Below are positions 52,110-60,456 of a stretch of 64,000 nucleotides of DNA, piece by piece; the first letter of the stretch is position 1, and each line of letters opens with the position of its first letter. Location: NCBI RefSeq assembly GCF_005796225.1, contig NZ_VAHO01000001.1:1-64000 (forward strand), given 5' to 3'. A program made the position numbers and the translations under genes. This DNA is from Pseudarthrobacter sp. NamE5 (GTDB taxonomy: Bacteria > Actinomycetota > Actinomycetes > Actinomycetales > Micrococcaceae). The notes below the pieces were generated by a model, which searched no databases, was not told the origin of the DNA, and saw nothing but the letters and a program-made list of their open reading frames with translations.

Positions 52110-54662
52110 ATGAATCCGAGGAGCAATCCCGTACGCCTTCTGTCCGTCGCCGCCGTCGGTATGGCACTTACCGTAGGCTGCCTCGCCGCCCCTGCGACCG
52201 CCGTCGAACGTTCTCCCAAACCCGGCGGTGCCGCCGTCCAGCTGGACCACCTGGACCGCGGCCTTGTCGCCGCCAAAACGTCGGAAGGTGTTTTCCTGAG
52301 CTGGCGCCTCCTTGGCCACGAAGCGTCCGGCTCTTCCGCCATTGGACTCACGGGCACGGACTTCAACGTGTACCGCGACGGGCAGAAGCTGGCGACCGTC
52401 ACTGACAGCACCAACTTTTTGGATGCTTCCGGCACCGCCACGTCGCAGTACCAGGTGCGCGCCGTCGTCGAAGGTGCTGAAGTGGACGCAAGTGCCAGCA
52501 CCACCTCCTGGGGCGGCAACTTCAAGGACATCCCGCTGAAGAAGCCGGCCGACGGCATGACTCCTGCAGGGCAGGCATACACCTATAACGCAAACGACGC
52601 ATCCGTGGGAGACGTCGACGGCGACGGCCAGTACGAGTTCATCGTCAAGTGGGACCCGAACAACTCCAAGGACGTCTCGCAGGTGGGCTACACGGGCAAC
52701 ACCTACGTGGACACCTACAGGGCTGATGGGACCCTGCTTCATCGCATCGACCTGGGCGTCAACATCCGTTCCGGCGCGCACTACACCCAGCTCCTGGTGA
52801 ACGATTTCGACGGCGACGGCCGGGCCGAGATGATGATGAAAACCGCTCCGGGGACCAAGAGCACCAGCTACACCCCAGACGGGCAGGTTGCCTCCGAGAA
52901 CTTCATCTCGCTGCTGCAGTCGGACATCGACGCCGGCTACTCCAACACCGACGATTACCGGATGAGCGCGGCCGACTACCACCAACACATCGTGAAGATG
53001 TTCCAGGGCTGGAGCGCTCACCCGGAGGTGAAGGCCGGCAACTGGCCCGCCACCTTGGAGGAAGCCTTCGGGATCGCGCCCCAGTACCAGTACCCGCTGT
53101 CCCAGGCTGACGCCGAGGCACTCGCCAACCACTTCATGGACGTGTACGCTCCCTCGCGCAGCGGCCGGAATAACCTGCGCGCCTTCGAGGGCTTCATCCT
53201 GTCCGGCCCCGAGTACCTTACGGTGTTTGAAGGCGCCTCCGGCAAGGAACTCCAGACCGTCGCCTACGAGCCAGGCAGGCACGACGACGGCCTCATGTGG
53301 GGCGATTACGCGATGGCCCGCATCGAGCCGGGTAACCGCGTGGACAGGTTCCTGGCCGGCGTCGCCTACCTTGACGGCAAGAAGCCCGCCGCGGTCTTCG
53401 CCCGCGGCTACTACACCCGCACCGCCATGGCCAGCTATACCTGGGACGGCACCAGCCTCTCCTCCGTCTGGAACATCGATTCCGGCTGGACGCCCATGAC
53501 CAACCCGTTCAACGACTCTCCCCACGGCCGTGACGGCACCGATCCCGAGTACGGCAAGCTCACGACGCAGGGTTTCCACTCCCTCAGCGCGTCGGACGTG
53601 GACGGTGACGGCAAGCAGGAGATCGTCTACGGCTCCGCCACCATCGACGACGACGGATCAGTACTGTACAGCTCGTTCGACACGCTGCCTGCCGGCAGCG
53701 CGGCACCCGGCACGGAGGCACGGTTGGGACACGGCGACGCCATGCACGTCACGGACATCGATCCCGCCCGGCCGGGCAAGGAAATCTTCACAGTGCATGA
53801 AGGCGGAACCTACGCTCCCTACGGCTACGCCATGCGTGATGCCGCCTCGGGCGAGGTGCTGTTCGGCGCCTACTCCGGCAGGGACACCGGCCGCGGCATG
53901 ATCGGCGACGTCGATCCTGCGGTTCCCGGCATCGAGAACTGGGCCATTGGCATGCAGTCAGCCGACGGCGACAAGATCTCCACCACCATCCCCGGCACCA
54001 ACATGAGCATCAAGTGGGCTGCCGACATGACCACGCAGATCATCTACGGCTCCAGGGAGCAGGCGCCCAGCATCGACGACTGGAAGCGCGGCAGGCTCCT
54101 CACCGCTACAGGCACCCGCACCAACAACGACACCAAGGGCAACCCCAGCCTGGTGGCAGACGTAGTGGGCGACTGGCGCGAGGAGATGCTGGTGCGCACG
54201 GCTGACAGCTCGGCCCTGCGGATGTTCATGAGCACCGAGGTAACCAGCCACAAGCTGTACACCCTTATGCACGATCCGCAGTACCGAGCGGAAGTGGCCC
54301 GGCAGAACACCAGCTACAACCAGCCGTCCTACACCGACTTTTACCTGGCGTCGGACATGGACTTCGCTGACGTTCCGTTGCGCGCGGCGTGGCTTCCCGG
54401 CAGCGTGAAGGCCCTGGAGCATGTACTGGAAGACCTGGTGGAGTCAGGGGACGTGGCCGGGCCAGTGGCCAGCCAGCTTGGTGCGGGCATCAAGCAGGCC
54501 TCGAAGGCGGTTGCCGACGGGGAATCCGAAAAGGCCGCACAGGCCATCCAGCGTTTCGTGGATTTCCTGGGCCAGCAGAAAGGCCCGGACGCCGTCTCCG
54601 TCACCGCTCGCGTGGCGCTGGAATACAACGCCGGTAATATTCTGCGGGCATTTGAGGGCTAG
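52110..54662 (+). CDS. Secreted rhamnogalacturonan lyase, PL11, with FIMAH domain
   Basis: An 850-residue exported enzyme. A signal peptide (about 1-31, LLSVAAVGMALTVGC...PATA) is followed by a small beta domain and the eight-bladed PL11 propeller, with calcium loops such as DVDGDGQYEF and DFDGDGRAEM, and ADYHQHIVKMF, DYAMARIEPGNR and VVGDWREEML. It cleaves the rhamnogalacturonan I backbone of pectin by beta-elimination. The last 80 residues (LEHVLEDLVESGDVAGPVAS onward) are a FIMAH domain. AAAGGA lies seven bases upstream. Cys24 gives only a poor lipobox. Confidence 0.94.
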   Translation: MNPRSNPVRLLSVAAVGMALTVGCLAAPATAVERSPKPGGAAVQLDHLDRGLVAAKTSEGVFLSWRLLGHEASGSSAIGLTGTDFNVYRDGQKLATVTDSTNFLDASGTATSQYQVRAVVEGAEVDASASTTSWGGNFKDIPLKKPADGMTPAGQAYTYNANDASVGDVDGDGQYEFIVKWDPNNSKDVSQVGYTGNTYVDTYRADGTLLHRIDLGVNIRSGAHYTQLLVNDFDGDGRAEMMMKTAPGTKSTSYTPDGQVASENFISLLQSDIDAGYSNTDDYRMSAADYHQHIVKMFQGWSAHPEVKAGNWPATLEEAFGIAPQYQYPLSQADAEALANHFMDVYAPSRSGRNNLRAFEGFILSGPEYLTVFEGASGKELQTVAYEPGRHDDGLMWGDYAMARIEPGNRVDRFLAGVAYLDGKKPAAVFARGYYTRTAMASYTWDGTSLSSVWNIDSGWTPMTNPFNDSPHGRDGTDPEYGKLTTQGFHSLSASDVDGDGKQEIVYGSATIDDDGSVLYSSFDTLPAGSAAPGTEARLGHGDAMHVTDIDPARPGKEIFTVHEGGTYAPYGYAMRDAASGEVLFGAYSGRDTGRGMIGDVDPAVPGIENWAIGMQSADGDKISTTIPGTNMSIKWAADMTTQIIYGSREQAPSIDDWKRGRLLTATGTRTNNDTKGNPSLVADVVGDWREEMLVRTADSSALRMFMSTEVTSHKLYTLMHDPQYRAEVARQNTSYNQPSYTDFYLASDMDFADVPLRAAWLPGSVKALEHVLEDLVESGDVAGPVASQLGAGIKQASKAVADGESEKAAQAIQRFVDFLGQQKGPDAVSVTARVALEYNAGNILRAFEG

Positions 54663-54694
54663 GACGGCGCCGCCCTACGGGAGAAACTATTGAG

Positions 54695-55528
54695 ATGACA
54701 CTTGCACCGCTGATCAAGCTCAATGACGGTTACTCCATCCCCCAAGTGGGCCTCGGCACCTGGCCGCTGGACGACGATCAGGTGGCCACCGCCGTCGTCC
54801 AGGCCCTCGAAGCCGGCTACAGGCACATTGATACTGCCGTGAAGTATCGCAACGAGCAGGGGGTGGGCAACGGTATCCGGGCCAGCGGACTGCCGCGTGA
54901 AGAGTTGTTCATCACCACCAAGCTTGACGGCGATTTCCAGGGGAACGACAGGGCGGTGGAGGGCCTGCAGGGCTCACTGGAGCGGCTGGGGCTGGACTAT
55001 GTAGACCTGCTGCTGATCCACTGGCCCCTGCCCGCCCGCGGTGAATACATCTCCACATGGAAAACGTTCGAGCGGCTCCAGGCTGAAGGGAAGGTGCGTT
55101 CCATTGGTGTCTCCAACTTCAAGCCAGCGCATCTGGAGCGGCTGATGGCCGAAACAGAGGTGGTCCCGGCCGTCAACCAGATCCAGTTAACCCCTGCCGT
55201 TACCCGCCTGGCTGATCGGGAGTTCCACGAGAAGCATGGAATTCTTACGCAGTCCTACAGTCCGTTGGGAGGATCCGGCGCCGCCCTGCTCAGCGCCCCC
55301 ATCTTGTCCCAATTGGCCGAAAAGCACGGCAAAACACCCGGCCAACTGGTCCTTCGGTGGCACGTACAGAACGGAATTGTAACGATTCCAAAAACGGCCA
55401 ATGCGGAGCGCATGAGGGAAAATCTGGACATCTTCGATTTCTCCCTGGATCCGCAGGATCTCGCGGAAATGGCGATCCTGGACGAGGGTCCCGGTGCCGG
55501 CATTGATTCCGACGTCACTGGGCACTGA
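54695..55528 (+). CDS. Aldo/keto reductase
   Basis: A 277-residue aldo/keto reductase of the AKR5 type, with Asp in YRHIDTAVKY, Tyr and Arg-Asn in VKYRNEQGVGN, Lys in ITTKLDGDFQ and His in LLLIHWPLPA. The C-terminal NADPH stretch is IVTIPKTANAERMRENL. It lies 32 bases after the PL11 lyase on the same strand and is probably co-transcribed, which suggests reduction of a pectin-derived sugar such as galacturonate or a keto-deoxy-uronate, though this is inference. Confidence 0.93.
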   Translation: MTLAPLIKLNDGYSIPQVGLGTWPLDDDQVATAVVQALEAGYRHIDTAVKYRNEQGVGNGIRASGLPREELFITTKLDGDFQGNDRAVEGLQGSLERLGLDYVDLLLIHWPLPARGEYISTWKTFERLQAEGKVRSIGVSNFKPAHLERLMAETEVVPAVNQIQLTPAVTRLADREFHEKHGILTQSYSPLGGSGAALLSAPILSQLAEKHGKTPGQLVLRWHVQNGIVTIPKTANAERMRENLDIFDFSLDPQDLAEMAILDEGPGAGIDSDVTGH

Positions 55529-55575
55529 AAGAAGCCTGAACTGCACTTTTTGTCTTTCCCGGGGTTGGCAAAAAG

Positions 55576-55595
55576 ATAGTAAGCATGATTACTAT
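55576..55595. promoter_or_regulatory. 20-bp stress palindrome upstream of the GlsB-like gene
   Basis: ATAGTAAGCATGATTACTAT is palindromic at 18 of 20 positions. The core matches TAAGCATGCTTA at 38548 and TAAGCATACTTA at 3023. It lies 67-86 bases upstream of the gene start, in a spot where it could overlap the promoter. Confidence 0.6.
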
Positions 55596-55661
55596 TGAGG
55601 CAGAAGGATGAAGTGCCGCCGGGATCCGGTGGCCTCCTTTACTTAGGAAGAGGAACGAAAA

Positions 55662-55928
55662 ATGGGATTTATTGCATTTCTGATTCTCGGACTTATTGCT
55701 GGTGCGATCGCTAAGGCGATCCTTCCGGGCAGGCAGGGTGGCGGCTGGCTCATCACCCTCGTGCTCGGCGTTGTGGGAGCACTCCTCGGCGGCTGGATCG
55801 GAGGAATGATCTTCGGCAGCGGACTGCAGGAGTTCTTCTCGCTGCAGACGTGGCTGCTGGCCATCGGTGGCGCACTTATCGTGCTGCTGGTGTACGGCAT
55901 GATCACCAAGCGCGGCGTGCGCGGCTAA
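55662..55928 (+). CDS. GlsB/YeaQ/YmgE family stress-response membrane protein
   Basis: An 88-residue membrane protein with three hydrophobic segments and the family's repeated glycines: LILGLIAGAIAKAILPGRQG, then WLITLVLGVVGALLGGWIGG and WLLAIGGALIVLLVYG. Family members are induced by osmotic, acid or envelope stress and have no known activity. The ATG has GAGGAACG upstream. It carries the best copy of the shared stress palindrome and is followed by a terminator. Confidence 0.95.
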   Translation: MGFIAFLILGLIAGAIAKAILPGRQGGGWLITLVLGVVGALLGGWIGGMIFGSGLQEFFSLQTWLLAIGGALIVLLVYGMITKRGVRG

Positions 55929-55946
55929 CTCTGCGCGCAAGCCAGG

Positions 55947-55985
55947 AAACCGGCCTGGGGACATCATCCCCAGGCCGGTTTTCAC
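55947..55985 (+). terminator. Terminator of the GlsB-like gene
   Basis: A perfect 14-bp stem (55948-55961 with 55967-55980), 5-nt loop, with A/T pairs extending it and TTCACTTT after it. Confidence 0.8.
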
Positions 55986-56040
55986 TTTCCCGGACCACTT
56001 GGCCCGGATTGGAAACCTTCTCACGGAGCAGGAGTTCAAC

Positions 56041-56598
56041 GTGAAAAACAAGCTTCTTTTGGGTGTTGGAATTGCCGCAGGGTACGTCCTCGGATCACGG
56101 TCCGGCCGAGCTGCGTACGACAAACTCAAGGCACGGGCAGCTGGTATCTGGGACAGCAAACCCGTTCAGGACAAAGTGGCTGTTGCTACGGAAGCCATCA
56201 AGGAAAAGGCGCCCGAGGTTGCTGACCAGCTGAGCGAGGCCGCCCGGCGGGCAGGCACCGTCCTGGGCTCAGCGATGCACCGCGAGGGCTCTTCCGGCGG
56301 CAGCAAGTCTTCAACGTCCGACGACGACACAACGGGTGGCACCCCCGTCACCAGCACCACGGGCGCGTCCGGCGGTTTCGGCACGACCGGCACCGCCGGC
56401 ACCACCGATACTCTCGGGACGTCTGCCACGCTGGGTACGCCTGCTGCCGGTACCTCCGCCGCTGGGACGTCAGCTGCAGGGACCTCCGGCACGCTGAACG
56501 ACGCCGGAGATTTGGGCGAGGATCACATCCCAGCCCACAGCACCCACCCCGAAACGCTGAACCTGGGCACCTCTGACGAACCAGAATCAAAGCCCTAG
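56041..56598 (+). CDS. YtxH-like protein with Gly/Thr/Ala-rich repeat tail
   Basis: A 185-residue protein. The N-terminus KNKLLLGVGIAAGYVLGSRS is a single short membrane or glycine-zipper segment, followed by an amphipathic helix (KLKARAAGIWDSKPVQDKVA and KEKAPEVADQLSEAARRAGT) as in YtxH-type stress proteins. From about residue 95 the sequence becomes low-complexity, with GTSAAGTSAAGTS and TTGTAGTTDTLGTSATLG-like repeats, then an acidic end. GTG 56041 has AGGAG six bases upstream. Function unknown; it neighbours GlsB, also a stress protein. Confidence 0.8.
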   Translation: MKNKLLLGVGIAAGYVLGSRSGRAAYDKLKARAAGIWDSKPVQDKVAVATEAIKEKAPEVADQLSEAARRAGTVLGSAMHREGSSGGSKSSTSDDDTTGGTPVTSTTGASGGFGTTGTAGTTDTLGTSATLGTPAAGTSAAGTSAAGTSGTLNDAGDLGEDHIPAHSTHPETLNLGTSDEPESKP

Positions 56599-56870
56599 CA
56601 GAGGTAGAACACATGGTGCAGGACGGCTGGGCCGCCGCTTGACAGCGGGAAAACCCTCCGCCTGTGCTACAACTGGATAGTTTTGCTGGCCGTCGCGATC
56701 CTTGGGGGACGCGGCGGCCAGCGGCGTTTCCGGCGTTCAAGGCGGAATTCGTCTACACTCAGTGCGCCTGTCATCCCGAAGTGTTGTCGCGGCCTTCACG
56801 GTCAACCGGACTTATCCACATAGCCCTTCCTGCCACCAAGTTTTGTCTCCCCCTGCGCCAGAATTGGGTT

Positions 56871-58850
56871 ATGGAAGCCACCGGGGATCAGTTCGGGGAG
56901 TACGGCAGATCTACTGCCCTACTCACCCGCGCCGGCTCTCGGGGTGACAATCCCGCACCCGAAGGATTGGCCCGCTACTCCCGCTATCTGCCGGCGGACT
57001 CGGATACTGCCGCCTCGGAGGGTGTCGCTTCCGTCTCCCAAGCCGCAGAGTCTCCTGCCAAAGCCGCCGCGGCCCATCCGGAAGCCACAGCATCCCACTC
57101 CCAAGCGGCAGCAAGTGCAAATCGGCCGCTCCCAATGAATACCAAGGCCGCTCCCAGCGGAGCCACCAGCCTTGGGGCGATCACCGGGCTCTTGGCCTCA
57201 GCTGTTGCTGCCGCGCCGGCGGCCCTTGCTGCCGCCGATTATGTGGAGGCGTCTCATTTCGCCGGACAGGCGGAGGAGTTCTCGCGGGCCGCGGAGTACC
57301 TCCAACTGCTCGCTGCCGGAACCGTAGACCGGACCCGTCGCGAGGCGGTTGCCGCCGCGGAGGCGGCGCGTTCCAGCCGTTCCCGCGGCTGGGTTACGGG
57401 GTGGGACAACGGGAGCGAACGCCTGGACGAAACAGACACCGACTGGCCGGGGCCGGCCGCAGCGGCAGCCCCTACGGGAGAGGCAGGCAGCGCAGCACCC
57501 GTTCCCGCCGGGATTCCGGCAGACAGCACCGGCGCGGTGGTGCCCTCGCCAACTGATGACGGGTGCAGGAACACCGCGGAGTTCCTTCGGCTCCGGCTCC
57601 GGATACCTCTGCGTGAAGCCCGCCGCCGTCTGGCCCTGGCCCAACAGGTCCTGCCTGGCACCAGCCTGACTGGCCAGCCCATCCCACCGGCCAGGCCACA
57701 CCTCGCCGCCGCCCTCACTCCAGCACCCACAGAGACAGCCACAGAAACAGCTACCGGCACGGGCGTCGTAGCGCCGGTGGTGTCCTCGTACGCGGGCACC
57801 ATCATCACTGCGACACTGGACCGGCTCCAGCACCGCACCAGCGCCGAGAACCTTGACCGGATCGAACAGGACCTCACCACCACCGCTGCCACCGCCGACC
57901 CCGACTTCGTCGCCCGCCTCGCCCAGCGCTGGACCGACACCATCGACGCAGACGGCACCGAACCCAGCGAAGAAGCCCTCCGCCACACCCAGGGCGCCTT
58001 CATCCGCAAACCCCGCCACGGCCTGCACCACCTGGAAATCTTCGCCACCACAGACCAATACGAACACCTGCTCACCGCCATGAACGCGGCCACCAACCCC
58101 CGCACCAAAACCGAAACCACCAACGATGCCAGCAGCCCCGCAAGCGGCGAGGGCAACTATGGCCGCACAGGTGCGCCTGGGGTTTCAACCACTGCTGCCC
58201 GGACCACCACCGAGAGCAGGATATGGAGCGAGAAAAACCCGGAACTCGACCGCCGCACCCGGTCCCAAAAACAACTCGACGGCATCATCGGCGCCGTCAA
58301 AGCAGCCCTGGCCACCCATACTCTCCCCACCACCGGCGGCAATCGCCCCCAGATCATCGCCACCATCAACCATCGGGACCTCCTCCCCCGCCTCAACCAC
58401 CACCCCGGAACCGGAAACTTCGTCTTCACCGGACCCGTGGCCGCAGCCACCCTGCGCAAAATCGCCTGCGACGCCGACATCATCCCCGCATTGCTGGGCA
58501 GCCACGGCGAAATCCTGGACCTCGGACGCAAAACCCGGCTCTTCACCCCAGCCCAACGCCTCGCCCTCACCGCGCGCGACCAAGGCTGCACCTTCCCCAA
58601 CTGCACCATCCCCGCGCCCTGGTGCGAAGCCCACCACATCACCTACTGGTCACACGGCGGATTCACCACCACCGACAACGGCGTTCTCCTATGCACCCAC
58701 CACCATCACCTCATCCACAAAGAACAATGGACCATCACCATCCGCAACCACACCCCCTGGTACACACCACCACCACACATCGACCCGCACCAAAAACCCC
58801 AACAAAACCACTACTTCAAAACACCCCCACCACCCGGGAAGTTGGAGTAA
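56871..58850 (+). CDS. HNH endonuclease with DUF222 domain
   Basis: A 659-residue protein of the DUF222-HNH group (13E12 repeat family), present in many copies in Arthrobacter and mycobacteria. The first 180 residues are Ala/Ser/Gly-rich and low-complexity; DUF222 covers about 180-480 (LRLRIPLREARRRLALAQQV); the HNH domain near 575-625 has CTFPNCTIPAPWCEAHHITY, then WSHGGFTTTDNGVLLCTHHH and HHLIHKEQW. It probably nicks or cuts DNA; biological role is unknown. The ATG lacks a clear ribosome site, as is common in these genes. Codons become A/C-rich toward the 3' end. Confidence 0.93.
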   Translation: MEATGDQFGEYGRSTALLTRAGSRGDNPAPEGLARYSRYLPADSDTAASEGVASVSQAAESPAKAAAAHPEATASHSQAAASANRPLPMNTKAAPSGATSLGAITGLLASAVAAAPAALAAADYVEASHFAGQAEEFSRAAEYLQLLAAGTVDRTRREAVAAAEAARSSRSRGWVTGWDNGSERLDETDTDWPGPAAAAAPTGEAGSAAPVPAGIPADSTGAVVPSPTDDGCRNTAEFLRLRLRIPLREARRRLALAQQVLPGTSLTGQPIPPARPHLAAALTPAPTETATETATGTGVVAPVVSSYAGTIITATLDRLQHRTSAENLDRIEQDLTTTAATADPDFVARLAQRWTDTIDADGTEPSEEALRHTQGAFIRKPRHGLHHLEIFATTDQYEHLLTAMNAATNPRTKTETTNDASSPASGEGNYGRTGAPGVSTTAARTTTESRIWSEKNPELDRRTRSQKQLDGIIGAVKAALATHTLPTTGGNRPQIIATINHRDLLPRLNHHPGTGNFVFTGPVAAATLRKIACDADIIPALLGSHGEILDLGRKTRLFTPAQRLALTARDQGCTFPNCTIPAPWCEAHHITYWSHGGFTTTDNGVLLCTHHHHLIHKEQWTITIRNHTPWYTPPPHIDPHQKPQQNHYFKTPPPPGKLE

Positions 58851-59363
58851 GCGCAATACCCGGGGAATCAGCGAGTGTCGGACTACGGCGTGCCGTTCTC
58901 AGTGCAGGGACGCCCATCAGATGGTGAACTGGTAACTCGAGAACCGCCTGCGCCGGAGCCAACCGCAGGGAGCGAGAATCACGAGGGGCAACCCCAGATC
59001 CCGGTCAGGCGGAAGCCAAAGGTGAGAGGCCTCCAGCCACCGGTGAGCCGCCTAGCGTCCCGGCGAGCCCGCCGGATGAGAGGCGACCACGACAGTGCCG
59101 TCCAGCACCCGGCGGTCCACCCACGCATCAAGAGCTGCTTCGGTGCGGCGCCTCAGCCAGCAGGAGGCGTGCCTCATCTTCCGCGAAAACACTGCAGCAA
59201 CCATAAACACGGAAAAGGGCACGCGGAACGGCCGCTCACAACAGGGTTCCCCCGGCATAGGCGCCCATGTTCCGCACATTCAATCCCCGTGCTGGCGGCG
59301 TGAATTCCGATGCTAGTGCGCAGTTCCTCCGCTTAAGGTCACTTTGTTGGCAGGATGGAAACT
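58851..59363. other. Region between HNH gene and lactonase gene
   Basis: About 510 bases with no accepted gene. A plus-strand frame (58875-59303) and a minus-strand frame (59052-59279) are open, but neither has a good ribosome site or recognisable domain. The minus frame contains VAAVFSRKMRHAS and AALDAWVDRRVLDGT, which could be the remnant of a decayed gene. Confidence 0.3.
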
Positions 59364-60410
59364 ATGACATCCCCTGGCCAGCAGGCAATTATTTGGACCG
59401 GTACCTATACCCCCGATGGAGGGGGCCGCGCCGAGGGCATCGGGGCCCTCGCTGAGCATGAGGACGGAAGCCTTGAATGGCTGGGGACCGCTGTCAAGGC
59501 AGATTCGCCGTCGTTCCTCGCCGTCCATCCCACCTTGCCCGTCGTGTACGCGGTGGCCGAGCAGCGCAAAATGGTGCGCGCCTACCGCCGCACTGGCGAC
59601 TTCGGTCTGGAACCCTTAGGAGAGCCGCAGCCCGCGGGAGATGCAACGTGCCACGTGGCCGTTGACCCGCAGGGCCGCTCCGTCACCGCTGCGTGCTGGG
59701 GAGACGGCCAAGTCCTGCTCTACGAACTGGATGCCAACGGCGCCCTGAAGGACCGATTCCCTGCGGCGCCGTCCGTGGACCCGCACGCCATCGTGAACCC
59801 CGGCGAGCCGAGGCAGAGCCGGGCGCACGCCAGCCTGATGCTGGCGGACGGCCGAGTGATGACGACCGATCTGGGCCACGACACCCTGCGGATTTGGAAC
59901 TACGTCCCTGCGACAGGCCTGGTAGCCGACCACGAGGTGGCCCTGCCCTTTGGCAGCGGCCCCCGCCACCTGGTGCAGCACCACAGCGGCCACGTCTTCG
60001 TAGTGTCGGAGTACTCCGTTGAAGTGTTCATTGTCAGACCGGAGGCGGGCACCTTCGAACTGGTCTTCCGGGGACCGGCCACATCCGGTGGCAGCACTCC
60101 GGACGATTCCGCTGCTGAGATCTGCCTCAATGCCCGGGGCAACTACGCTTACGCGGGTGTCCGCGGGTCCAACATCATCAGTGTGCTGGAGGTCGGCGGC
60201 GACGGAACGGAACTGATACCCGTCAAGGACTTCCCCAGCGGCGGTGACTGGCCCCGGCATCACCTGGTAAGGGAGACCTGGCTGCACGTGGCGCACGAGC
60301 GGTCAGACAACGTCGCCACTTTTGCCCTCGATCCCGCCACCGGCCTTCCCGGCCCCAGTATCCACAACGTGGAAACACCATCACCTACCGCGCTGGTGCC
60401 CGCCCGGTAA
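59364..60410 (+). CDS. Lactonase family protein (6-phosphogluconolactonase-like propeller)
   Basis: A 348-residue seven-bladed beta-propeller of the YbhE/Pgl lactonase family. Typical parts are the start IWTGTYTPDGGGRAEGIGAL, SFLAVHPTLPVVYAVAEQRK, VDPQGRSVTAACWGDG, FGSGPRHLVQHHSGHVFVVS and DWPRHHLVRETWLHVAHERS, with the repeated G-P-R-H motifs of the family. It hydrolyses sugar lactones such as 6-phosphogluconolactone. It could start at ATG 59355; ATG 59364 has better spacing to GGCAGG. It is convergent with malQ. Confidence 0.92.
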   Translation: MTSPGQQAIIWTGTYTPDGGGRAEGIGALAEHEDGSLEWLGTAVKADSPSFLAVHPTLPVVYAVAEQRKMVRAYRRTGDFGLEPLGEPQPAGDATCHVAVDPQGRSVTAACWGDGQVLLYELDANGALKDRFPAAPSVDPHAIVNPGEPRQSRAHASLMLADGRVMTTDLGHDTLRIWNYVPATGLVADHEVALPFGSGPRHLVQHHSGHVFVVSEYSVEVFIVRPEAGTFELVFRGPATSGGSTPDDSAAEICLNARGNYAYAGVRGSNIISVLEVGGDGTELIPVKDFPSGGDWPRHHLVRETWLHVAHERSDNVATFALDPATGLPGPSIHNVETPSPTALVPAR

Positions 60411-60456
60411 CGCGCCGGCATGAACAGCGGGCTCGACTGGCAGCCGTCCCGTGCGC

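Noticed and set aside
52104..53579. Minus-strand open frame opposite the PL11 lyase
   Set aside because: Shadow of a well-supported secreted lyase.
57000..57330. Ala/Ser repeats in the HNH gene as a possible mobile or repeat element
   Set aside because: They are part of the continuous reading frame and typical of DUF222 proteins' variable N-termini.
58875..59303. Plus-strand frame of 142 codons after the HNH gene
   Set aside because: No ribosome site, shadow-like Pro/Arg/His composition, and no recognised domain; left as intergenic.
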